The notes below the pieces were generated by a model, which saw nothing but the letters and a program-made list of their open reading frames with translations, ran no database searches and was not told the origin of the DNA. The position numbers were made by a program, and so were the translations under genes. Positions 52,585-60,876 of a stretch of 64,000 nucleotides of DNA are shown here, piece by piece. Source of the DNA: Paracoccus laeviglucosivorans. Its GTDB lineage: Bacteria; Pseudomonadota; Alphaproteobacteria; Rhodobacterales; Rhodobacteraceae. The stretch is from NCBI RefSeq assembly GCF_900182695.1, contig NZ_FXTK01000020.1, positions 1-64,000 on the forward strand, in the 5' to 3' direction. Positions within the stretch are counted from its first letter, which is position 1; each line of letters begins with the position of its first letter.

Positions 52585-55095
52585 TCACAGCAGGAAATCG
52601 TTCGCCGTGACCCGTGCCACGCCGGTCAGCATGATCTCGAAATCGGCATAACCGTCGCCATTCACGTCGCCGCGCACCAGCGCGCCGGTGGATTGCTGCA
52701 CGAACCAGACGGAATTCGCCGCCGCCGTCGTGCCGCTGAACGCGAATGCCTGATTGCCCGCGATGCCGGGGAAGGGGTCCATGCCGCGCAGGTCGATATC
52801 GTCGACGCCGACCTGAAAATCCGCGATGCGGTCGCGCCCAAGGCCAAGACGGCTTTCAGCCGCCATGTTGAAGACGAAGACATCGCGATCCGCGCCGCCG
52901 GTCAGCACGTCCGCCTCGGTCCCGCCGACCAGCGTGTCCGAACCCATGCCGCCCTGCAGGTTGTCACGCCCGGCACCGCCTTGCAGATTGTCGGCCCCGT
53001 TGCCGCCAGACAGCAGATCGGCCCCCGCGCCGCCCTGCAGGATGTCGGCCCCGTCGCCGCCGCGCAGCGCGTCATTGCCAAGCCCACCCAGCAGCACGTC
53101 GTTTCCGGCCATCCCGTCCAGCACGTTGTTGCCGCTATTGCCGATCAGGCGGTTCGCCAATGCGTTTCCGGTGCCGTTGGCATTCGCGATGCCAAGCAGT
53201 TGCAGCGCCTCGATATTGGCACCCAGAACCTGCGAGACGTTGCTTTGCACCGTGTCGTAACCGGCCGTGACTCGTTCAACCGCCGTATCGCCGGCCCCAA
53301 GGATATAGGTGTCGTTGCCATAGCCCCCGGTCAGCACGTTGCGCCCGGCATTGCCCTGCAGGATATTGGCCAGCGAATTTCCGGTGCCGTTGATGTTGCC
53401 CGTGCCGGTCAGCACCAGATTTTCGACGAATTCCGCCAGCCTGATGGTTTCCGAAGAGGCCACGCGGTCGATGCCGCCATTCGCGGTCTCGATGATGATG
53501 TCGCTGGCATCGGCCAGATAGGTGTCGTTGCCGGTGCCGCCGATCAGCTGGTCGCGACCCGCGCCGCCGTTCAGCGTGTCATTGCCCGCGCCGCCCGCCA
53601 GCAGGTCGTTGCCGCCCGCGCCGATCAGCAGGTCGTTGCCCGCATATCCTTCGATCCGCTCGGCCCATGCGGTGCCTTGCAGCACGTCATTGCCCGCCGT
53701 GCCGCGCAGCGTGCCGTCATGGATTGTCGCCGTGCCGGTCGCAATCGAGGTGCGCGACGAAATCTGACCGGGGAAGGGCGGGGCGACGCGCAGGTAGAAT
53801 TGCTCGGTCCCTTCAAGCGCCAGATCGCCCAGCAACGTCACGGGAATCTCGATCCGGGTCTGGCCGGGGGCAAAGGTGATCTGGCCGCTGCGGGCCACGA
53901 AATCGCTGCCCGCCAGCGCCGTCCCGGCCACCGTCTGGAAATTCAGCGTGATCGCCACATCCGAAGGGGTCGAGATTTCGACCGCGAACACCGCTGCCCG
54001 CCCGCCCGGTCCTTCGCGCATTTCCGCGCCCGACACGGCCACGCTGCGGTTCAGCCCCACACCGTCATTGTCCAGCGCCCAGCCGATGCCCGTCAGGCTG
54101 GAATTGCCGGGACCAAAGGTCGCGCCGCTGGGGTTGCGCAGTTCCAGAAAGAAGCTTTCGTCGATCTCGTCCTCGTAATCGCGGCCGACATAGATCGCGA
54201 CGGTCTGCACGGTTTCGCCGGGGGCGAATGTGACCGTGCCGCTTAGCGGCGCGCCCGACAGATCGCCCAGATCGTCGTCACGCAAAGCCGTGCCCGAACG
54301 GACATCGTAATCCATCGTCACGGCATCGGTCGAGGCTTCGGACAGCCGGACGGTAAAGAACATATATTCCGCCTCGGTCGCGCCCGAGCCCTCGATCGAG
54401 ATCACGGGCTGGGCCGCGTCGGTATCAAGGATATGCGCCGTGCCCGCCGAACCGGTGATGCCATGGGCGCCGTTCACGCGCAGGCCAAAGCTTTCGGTCG
54501 CCTCGGGCGATGCGTCGTCCATCAGGTTTACGGTGACGACCACCTCGGTCTGCCCGGCCAGAAAGGTCACGGTCCCGGTGCGCGCGACGTAATCGCTGCC
54601 CGCGCGGGCCGAGCCGTCATAGGTTTCAAAGCTGAAGGTGCGGTCCGTGTCGAAGGGTTCCGACAGGCTGATGGTGAAACTTGCGGTGCCCGTGCCTTCG
54701 GTTACGACGGGTTGGGACACGGCCATCGCGCGGTCACTACCCACGCCGTCATTGTCCAGCGCCCAGCCCACGGCCGACAGCGTGGCATTGCGGCCCTGGA
54801 ACGTCGCACCGCTGGGGTTGCGCAGCTCAAGGAAGAAGCTTTCGTCGCGTTCGTCCACATAATCGCGGTTCACAAAGATTTCGACGGTCTGGACCGTCTG
54901 GCCGGGGGCGAATGTCACCGTGCCGAATTGCGGCGCCCCCGACAGATCGCCCACATCCTCGCTGCGGTCGGCGGTGCCGGAAAACGTGGCGTAATCGACC
55001 GTCACCGCATCCAGCGACGGCTCCGAAAGGCGCAGGGTAAAGATGACATATTCGGCCTCGGTCGCCCGGCCGCTTTCGATCGTGATCGAGGGCAT
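52585..55095 (-). CDS. Secreted Calx-beta / RTX calcium-binding protein
   Basis: 836 aa. The N-terminal half holds four Calx-beta-like domains arranged as two duplicated pairs (residues about 1-225 and 228-450; compare DYVDERDESFFLELRNPSGATF with DYEDEIDESFFLELRNPSGATF). The C-terminal half has RTX nonapeptides (GGxGxDxLx in AGNDTLNGGAGRDQLIGGTGND and ADILQGGAGADLLSGGNGADNLQGGAGRDNLQGG). It ends with VNGDGYADFEIMLTGVARVTANDFLL, the C-terminal type I secretion signal of this group. No signal peptide is present. It is probably secreted in Ca-bound form as an adhesin or surface protein. No ABC exporter is in the window. Confidence 0.88.
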   Translation of the reverse strand: MPSITIESGRATEAEYVIFTLRLSEPSLDAVTVDYATFSGTADRSEDVGDLSGAPQFGTVTFAPGQTVQTVEIFVNRDYVDERDESFFLELRNPSGATFQGRNATLSAVGWALDNDGVGSDRAMAVSQPVVTEGTGTASFTISLSEPFDTDRTFSFETYDGSARAGSDYVARTGTVTFLAGQTEVVVTVNLMDDASPEATESFGLRVNGAHGITGSAGTAHILDTDAAQPVISIEGSGATEAEYMFFTVRLSEASTDAVTMDYDVRSGTALRDDDLGDLSGAPLSGTVTFAPGETVQTVAIYVGRDYEDEIDESFFLELRNPSGATFGPGNSSLTGIGWALDNDGVGLNRSVAVSGAEMREGPGGRAAVFAVEISTPSDVAITLNFQTVAGTALAGSDFVARSGQITFAPGQTRIEIPVTLLGDLALEGTEQFYLRVAPPFPGQISSRTSIATGTATIHDGTLRGTAGNDVLQGTAWAERIEGYAGNDLLIGAGGNDLLAGGAGNDTLNGGAGRDQLIGGTGNDTYLADASDIIIETANGGIDRVASSETIRLAEFVENLVLTGTGNINGTGNSLANILQGNAGRNVLTGGYGNDTYILGAGDTAVERVTAGYDTVQSNVSQVLGANIEALQLLGIANANGTGNALANRLIGNSGNNVLDGMAGNDVLLGGLGNDALRGGDGADILQGGAGADLLSGGNGADNLQGGAGRDNLQGGMGSDTLVGGTEADVLTGGADRDVFVFNMAAESRLGLGRDRIADFQVGVDDIDLRGMDPFPGIAGNQAFAFSGTTAAANSVWFVQQSTGALVRGDVNGDGYADFEIMLTGVARVTANDFLL

Positions 55096-55256
55096 TGACT
55101 TCTCCGCGTGAAAATCGCGGCGAGGCCGCGGGAACTGATTACACGCGCATCTTCACGGATCGTTGAGCGGGATGGCAACGCGATTCGACAAAGGCCCGGC
55201 TGTCCTTTTGGCCAGTTGTGGCGCGGGCAGGGTGCGGCCAGACCACCAACCGCCCG

Positions 55257-58220
55257 CTATCGCGCGGCAACGGCTGCGTCGGGTGGATCGTCAGCCTGTG
55301 CCTGCGCCGGGCCAATGATCACGGCGGTCACGGCTTTGTAGCTGGTCAGCGCCCCCAGACCTGCAAGCGCAAGCACCGCGCCGACCGCAATGGCACGCCC
55401 ATATCTTTGCAACCGCGACGCCGTGCTGACCGGGGCGATGCCTGGTGCGGAAAGCTGCATCTTCTCCAGCGTATTCGCCACGGCCCGATTCAGAAAGCGG
55501 CGTGCGATGGTGACGGCCAGCAGCGGCGTGCCGCCGACGACGAACAGGATGACGCCGGGCCACATCGGAATGGCGGTCAGGTTCAGGCGTGACAGGATGC
55601 AGATCACACCGCCCACCACGGTCATAATGAGCATGAGATACAAGAACACCGCGATCCGATCACCGGATGCGCGCGGCTTGTCGGCCTGAACCAGCGCAAA
55701 GGATATCATCCCCACCTTGGCCAGCCATCCGGGGGAGCCGCTGCCATCATTGACCAGGTCATGCGTCATACGCGACAGAATCCCGAATGCGCGCCTTGCC
55801 CATGCGGTCAGATCGGATCGCAGCGGGTTCACCGGCCTGACATCGCGGTAATATTCGACGAACCGTCGCTGATCCATGGGGCGCGGATTTGCAGCCCCCA
55901 AGGCCGCCGCCGCCAGTTGCGCGCGCGCCTGCTCATCGAAATTGGGATCCTGCAGCTTCGCCTTCAACAGCGCAAGCTGGCGTGTGCCACCTGCGGCGGC
56001 ACCGAATTCCTGCCGGAGGATCGCCGTATGCAGGCGTTCGATATATTCCGCGCGCTCGGCCTGCCGGTCTGCGCCGGGCAGAAGGGCGTTGATGATCTGA
56101 TCTGCACCATCCAGCCGCCCCCAAAGAATGTCGTGTTCACGCCATTCCCGGCTAAGAAACCCGCCGAATGCGTGCAGATTGATGCCCATCAGTTTCTTGG
56201 GATCCTTGTTCAGGCTGCTATCGGCTGGACTGATGCGGAATATCTGGACCTCGGCATGTTCTTCAGCGGGCGTCCCCTCAAGGAACGGGAACGTATCGAC
56301 GTCATGCCAATGAAATTCGTGATAGACGTCATTCAGATCATCCGCACCCTGACCAGCATTGTCCAGGGCGTTGCGCAATACCGTGCTGCTGGCGTCCAGC
56401 AAGGCGCAGAATTCCTTGCCGATACCATCAAGAACCCGATCAATGGCAATCTGCGCATTCATTGGCAGCCCGTGGCCCAGATACAGTTTATTGACCGCAT
56501 CCTGCCTTTGGTTAAGACCGGGAATGCTCATGATATTCTCGAAATGCTTGGACAGTACGTCCTTCAGCAAAGTCTGATCTGCGCCTTTGTCCTGTCTTTC
56601 CGGCGGCTGCGACAAATGGCGCAGCCGACGCAACTCGGTTTCGACGGTTTTGCGCAACCGGACCAGTCCGGGCCGGTTTGTTCTGGTTTCGGCCAGACGT
56701 TGGTCGATCTGGGCGCGCAGATGCACCAGTCTGCGGTGCCGGTATCCGATGTCGTATCGGTTCAGAAAGACGAATTCGCTTTCCGCCCCGACTGGAAAGC
56801 GGCCATCGGTCTTGTATGTCTTGAACTTGGCATCACGCCATTCCCGGATGAAAAGCCGCATAAAGCTGAACTCATCTGATTGCGGGTCATAGCCTGCAAG
56901 ATGCGCGACATAATTTGCGAACTTGTCTGTCGCATCGTAGATGCGCAGATGATGGTAATAGGGATACCCGCGCCCGTAAGCCAGCTCATCGCTTTCGATC
57001 AGTTCCAGCAGATCAAGCCGTTCCAGATTGTCATTTCGCGGCGGGCGATGCTTAGGCAGAATCCGACCATCATCCTTGAAACGTTTTTGCAGATTGTAAA
57101 GGCGTTCAAGGCGACGATTGATCTGAATGATCGAGCGGATGTCCTCGCGGATCGTTTCCTGACGGGGCAGGGTCGTCGCCGCCAATTTCGCATTTGTCAG
57201 AAAATCGATCGGCTGCAACGGACCTGCGCGGTCATTTTCCGTTGCGGTCGGATTTTCGGGGAAAGGGTCGATGAACAGCAATTTGCGCTGCCCCGGTAAA
57301 TGACTTGCACGGATCGGGATCAGATCAATGGCATGGCTGAATGGCCGATTATCCAGATAGCCGCCGTCGGCATAGCTGCGCATTGCAAAATCGGCATCCG
57401 GGAAAAACCTTCTGAACTTCTCGTTTTGCAAGTTCTGCGGCATATCCGTATAGCGCATCGGCGCGAAGGCGACCGGAAAGGACGACGTGCAGCGCGCGGC
57501 GAATGCCAGCATGGGGTCCATTTCAGGCGCGAAATCGTCAAGTCCGTCATCGGTATCGCCTGCATCGGGATCGGGCTGTTCATAGCTGAAGCGGAAAACC
57601 GATTTATGGACGGGCTCATATACCGCACCGCCGGACAGCTGGATCGGCAACCGCCGACCTGCAAGATCGGTGGCGGTCACGCACAGGTCCAGCATATTCC
57701 CGACAAGCGGCTGACTGGTCCGTTCGTCCGACATCTGCTTTAGCGTATCCAGCAGGACGTTGAACATCTTTTCGCCGTCCAGCAGCGATGAGGTTTTTCC
57801 CCTTGCCCGGCTGCGGCTGTCGTTCAGAAGGTTGCCGATTGCGGCTTGATCCGTCCAGGCCTTGCACAGGGCCGACAGATCGCGATTGCCACATACCAGC
57901 GCCTTGGCCAGCGCAACGCCGTTGATGCCGCCCGCCGAGGTGCCCGATATGATGTCGATGACAAAGCGGCAGCGCCCCCTTGGCTCGGGGGTATTGGGCA
58001 TGGGCATCGTGACCGACAGCTCGCGATAGATCCGCTCGACCGGGTCCAGATCATCCAACGGAATTTCAGCGCTGCCGCGAACCATGCGCAGCAATTCCTG
58101 CGACACGCCGTGCATATAGATCGCAAGCGACGTGCCGCCGTAAAGCACGATGGCAAAACGCACTTCATGCGTGATCGACAGGGATTCAGCGTGGGGGTCC
58201 GCGGTGGGCGATGCGTTCAT
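55257..58220 (-). CDS. Large patatin-like phospholipase with C-terminal membrane helices
   Basis: 987 aa. The patatin catalytic domain has the oxyanion loop YGGTS (residues 27-31), nucleophile S95 in GTSAGG and D285 in DGG. A long middle region without recognised domains contains several charged helices. The end has three hydrophobic helices (about residues 895-960) and a final one (YGRAIAVGAVLALAGLGALTS). The first part resembles TIGR03607-type patatin-related proteins. It would cleave phospholipid acyl esters at a membrane. The start overlaps the stop of the peptidoglycan-hydrolase gene (ATGA). Confidence 0.88.
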   Translation of the reverse strand: MNASPTADPHAESLSITHEVRFAIVLYGGTSLAIYMHGVSQELLRMVRGSAEIPLDDLDPVERIYRELSVTMPMPNTPEPRGRCRFVIDIISGTSAGGINGVALAKALVCGNRDLSALCKAWTDQAAIGNLLNDSRSRARGKTSSLLDGEKMFNVLLDTLKQMSDERTSQPLVGNMLDLCVTATDLAGRRLPIQLSGGAVYEPVHKSVFRFSYEQPDPDAGDTDDGLDDFAPEMDPMLAFAARCTSSFPVAFAPMRYTDMPQNLQNEKFRRFFPDADFAMRSYADGGYLDNRPFSHAIDLIPIRASHLPGQRKLLFIDPFPENPTATENDRAGPLQPIDFLTNAKLAATTLPRQETIREDIRSIIQINRRLERLYNLQKRFKDDGRILPKHRPPRNDNLERLDLLELIESDELAYGRGYPYYHHLRIYDATDKFANYVAHLAGYDPQSDEFSFMRLFIREWRDAKFKTYKTDGRFPVGAESEFVFLNRYDIGYRHRRLVHLRAQIDQRLAETRTNRPGLVRLRKTVETELRRLRHLSQPPERQDKGADQTLLKDVLSKHFENIMSIPGLNQRQDAVNKLYLGHGLPMNAQIAIDRVLDGIGKEFCALLDASSTVLRNALDNAGQGADDLNDVYHEFHWHDVDTFPFLEGTPAEEHAEVQIFRISPADSSLNKDPKKLMGINLHAFGGFLSREWREHDILWGRLDGADQIINALLPGADRQAERAEYIERLHTAILRQEFGAAAGGTRQLALLKAKLQDPNFDEQARAQLAAAALGAANPRPMDQRRFVEYYRDVRPVNPLRSDLTAWARRAFGILSRMTHDLVNDGSGSPGWLAKVGMISFALVQADKPRASGDRIAVFLYLMLIMTVVGGVICILSRLNLTAIPMWPGVILFVVGGTPLLAVTIARRFLNRAVANTLEKMQLSAPGIAPVSTASRLQRYGRAIAVGAVLALAGLGALTSYKAVTAVIIGPAQAQADDPPDAAVAAR

Positions 58221-60259
58221 GGGCGGGCCTCCCGGATGATGTCGGCAAAGCCACGGCCGCGGCGTGCAAGGTAGTCTCCGATGGTCTGGCCGCTTTTCTT
58301 GTGCGGCCGCTTGCTATCGCCGTTGATGATCCGGCGGGCATTCACGAAATCGAATTCCCGTCCCAAGCCGAAATCCTCAAGCACCGGATAGCCCTTGGTA
58401 TAGCCCAGTCGCCCCATGCCCAAGGCAATAAGGTTGGCCGCATGTTGGGGCTGCGCCGCCAGTCCGGGCTGGGTTTCCAATGGCAGCCCCAGTGCCTTGC
58501 CATAGCGGATGTAATTGTCGCGAAACGTGATCTGGGCATAGCCACGACCGCGAAAACGCTCGCCGTCGCCGTCATCGATATTGCCGAAACGGCCCTGATA
58601 TTTGCGCTGGTCCGCGGTCGGCTCCCATTTCTCTTCCAGCCATTTTCCGAACCCGGATTCGTGTTCCGCGGTTGCCAGCACATAGCCCAGATGGGACGGA
58701 TCGCTGATGCCATGCGCAGCGCATGCCTTAAGGATCAGCGGGATCGCGGTGTTTGCTGCATCGCGATGGCTGGAGGAGACCGCTTGGCTTAACCCTGCGA
58801 TCAGTTGCTGTGACGGCGGCTGGACAGCAGTTAGGGCCGGTGCAGCGCCGTTCACCTTGGCAGAGGCTTTGGCCACCCCGGCCGGAACCAGCACCTGCGC
58901 ACCAGCTGCAAGATTGCGCGCCGAATTTTCGCTGAACTCATTGCCTTCGATGGTCCGGATGTCACCCCACCGATCTGCGCTGCCAAGATGTCTGCGCGCA
59001 ATGTCACGAAGCGTCTGGCCACGGGCGACGGTCACGATATTCATCGCGGCGCCCGCATGGGTTTTCCCTGCGCTGTTCGGCGTTCCATCCAGCCAGCGGG
59101 TGCCATCGGGTTGGACCCGCAGTTTCAGATTGAACCCTTCGACAAGGTCTTGCAGATCGATCTGGTCTTCGGCGCCGACGCGCCGCAAATCCACATGCGC
59201 CTGTGCGCCATCCGCCCTGATCAAGGCCGAGCCTGACCTGTCCGTATCGCCCGGATCATCATCATTCTTGTCGCGTTGCCAACCGGTTGCGCGCAAAAGC
59301 TGGTCAAGGCGGATCCAATCCTCGCCATCATCGGGAATGCCCGCGTTTTCCAGGCGGCGATTGCCGATGACCAAATCGTAGCTTCCCTCGGGTTCGGTAA
59401 CCGCATCGTCAGGCTGCGCGGCAGTCAGTGCGCGGCTGATTTCCGCGCGCAGGAACGCCCCGGTATCGCGCTTGGACAGGTCGGGCCGCCAAGGCAGCAC
59501 CAGCGGATCCCATTTCCCTTTCTGCTTGATGTTCAGATTGGTGTAGACCTCGCCATGTCCCAGCACGGTTTCCGGCGTCACGGGAATATCGTAATGCTGG
59601 CAAAGCCGCGCGACCAAAGCCGCCAGCACGGTAATCTGGCGCTCGACAATCGGTGCGCGACCGGGATGGAAGGGTTTTTCAACCGCTCCGGCCATGCCGC
59701 ACAACGCTACGCCGATGGCGCGGGTGTTGCAGTTCAGCGTATGGGCCGCATAGCGACCGTCCTGCGTCGAGTCGTTGTCGGCAATGCTGCGATTTCCCGC
59801 GACGATGTCGCCGCTTTGTTCGATGCAGAAATGATAGTGCTGCCTGTCCAGTTCGGACGCTCGGGCGCTGCCGCCCGTCCAGTGCAGTATGATCCTTGTC
59901 GCGCGGGCGGGCGGCAGGTCCAATGCATCCAACCCTGTCAGGGGGCGATGCGGCGGGCGCTGTGCCGTCTGGGCAGGCATGGGCGCCGGTTCTTTGGCCG
60001 GTTCTTGGGGCGCAGGCCCATTCGCGCCGCGTTCAAGTTCCGAAAGTCGCGCAAGGGTCTGCGGATCGGCCAGCCCGGTCTGTGCCAGACCCAGCCGCGC
60101 CTGCAAAGCACGCACTGCGGCGTCCGTGCGCGGGCCGAACAGGCCGTCCCAGTCTTCGACCGGCAGCATCGCCAGATCGACAAGCCGCGATTGCAGCGCG
60201 AACACTTGGGCACCGCGCATCATCGGCAGGCCCGCGAATCTCAGGATTGTGGCGTTCAT
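58217..60259 (-). CDS. Multidomain peptidoglycan hydrolase (PG-binding + amidase + LysM + GH19)
   Basis: 680 aa from the ATG at 60259 (MNATILRFAGL), chosen because GGGGA is well spaced and the codon overlaps the lipoprotein stop. Domains in order: PG-binding-1 repeat (about 15-75); Pro-rich linker; N-acetylmuramoyl-L-alanine amidase (about 118-275) with zinc ligands in ILHWTGG and LGHGEV and the acid site in GKWDP; a middle region; LysM (about 405-465, IVTVARGQTLRDIARRHLGSADRWGDI); and a GH19 chitinase/endolysin-like domain (about 520-670) with TAEHESGFGKW and RGRGYAQITFRDNY. It could cut both the amide and the glycan bonds of peptidoglycan. No signal peptide is visible, so export may be unusual or by membrane damage. 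Confidence 0.9.
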   Translation of the reverse strand: MNATILRFAGLPMMRGAQVFALQSRLVDLAMLPVEDWDGLFGPRTDAAVRALQARLGLAQTGLADPQTLARLSELERGANGPAPQEPAKEPAPMPAQTAQRPPHRPLTGLDALDLPPARATRIILHWTGGSARASELDRQHYHFCIEQSGDIVAGNRSIADNDSTQDGRYAAHTLNCNTRAIGVALCGMAGAVEKPFHPGRAPIVERQITVLAALVARLCQHYDIPVTPETVLGHGEVYTNLNIKQKGKWDPLVLPWRPDLSKRDTGAFLRAEISRALTAAQPDDAVTEPEGSYDLVIGNRRLENAGIPDDGEDWIRLDQLLRATGWQRDKNDDDPGDTDRSGSALIRADGAQAHVDLRRVGAEDQIDLQDLVEGFNLKLRVQPDGTRWLDGTPNSAGKTHAGAAMNIVTVARGQTLRDIARRHLGSADRWGDIRTIEGNEFSENSARNLAAGAQVLVPAGVAKASAKVNGAAPALTAVQPPSQQLIAGLSQAVSSSHRDAANTAIPLILKACAAHGISDPSHLGYVLATAEHESGFGKWLEEKWEPTADQRKYQGRFGNIDDGDGERFRGRGYAQITFRDNYIRYGKALGLPLETQPGLAAQPQHAANLIALGMGRLGYTKGYPVLEDFGLGREFDFVNARRIINGDSKRPHKKSGQTIGDYLARRGRGFADIIREARP

Positions 60260-60876
60260 GATTGGCATCCCCGGTTTTTCAGCAGACCGTTCAGCCGAGC
60301 AGACATAGCAGCAGCAGCTTGGCGGTTATCGATGGCTTCCTGAATATCGGCCGTTGCGGCGGCCCAGGCGCTTTCGGCCGCCTGTTGCAGATCCGCGCAA
60401 GGGGCATCGGCAACGAAACTGTTGCGCCAGTCCGTCGCGGATGCGGCGTAAAATCCGGCCTGTCTGGTATTGATCCGGGCTGCCTGCGCTGCCAGCAGAT
60501 CATTTTCCCGCCGCGAGGCCGCAAGCTCGGTCCGGCTTTCGCGCTGCAACCGCCGTGCCTCAAGCCCGCGCAGCAGGAAGCCCGACTGACCTTGCGTGTT
60601 CAGGGCTGCAAAGCGGGCCGTGGCGCAATCCGCATATGGCCCCGCATCGCCTGCGGACAGCCGTTCCGCCGCCAGATGCAGACAGGCATCGCCCGTGATC
60701 TGATGCACCTGGACGCAGTCTTCTTGGCCAAGACGGCATCGCGGGACATGCGCTGCCGCGTCTTGCTGCGGCATCTTCTGCACCAGGGCCAATTCATGGA
60801 CGGCCGAGGTGCCCTCAACTTCGTTGCAGCCACTAACAGCAAAGACCGCAAGAATCCCGATTGCAAAACGTATCAT
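60256..60876 (-). CDS. Lipoprotein of the hydrolase operon
   Basis: 206 aa. A lipoprotein signal is clear (MIRFAIGILAVFAVSGC; lipobox VSGC, Cys17). The mature part is helical and Ala/Gln-rich with six further Cys and a coiled-coil-like stretch (GLEARRLQRESRTELAASRRENDLLAAQAARIN). No family is recognised. Both ends overlap neighbours by ATGA, so it is coupled to the membrane protein before it and the hydrolase after it. It may be a periplasmic inhibitor, anchor or spanin-like partner. Confidence 0.8.
   Translation of the reverse strand: MIRFAIGILAVFAVSGCNEVEGTSAVHELALVQKMPQQDAAAHVPRCRLGQEDCVQVHQITGDACLHLAAERLSAGDAGPYADCATARFAALNTQGQSGFLLRGLEARRLQRESRTELAASRRENDLLAAQAARINTRQAGFYAASATDWRNSFVADAPCADLQQAAESAWAAATADIQEAIDNRQAAAAMSARLNGLLKNRGCQS

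Noticed and set aside
52900..53700. Short GC-rich repeats resembling an array
   Set aside because: They are the coding repeats of RTX nonapeptides, with no regular spacers, so not CRISPR.
52537..54246. 569-codon rightward open frame with repeated segments
   Set aside because: It is the antisense of the repetitive Calx-beta/RTX gene; the repeats come from the RTX and Calx-beta units.
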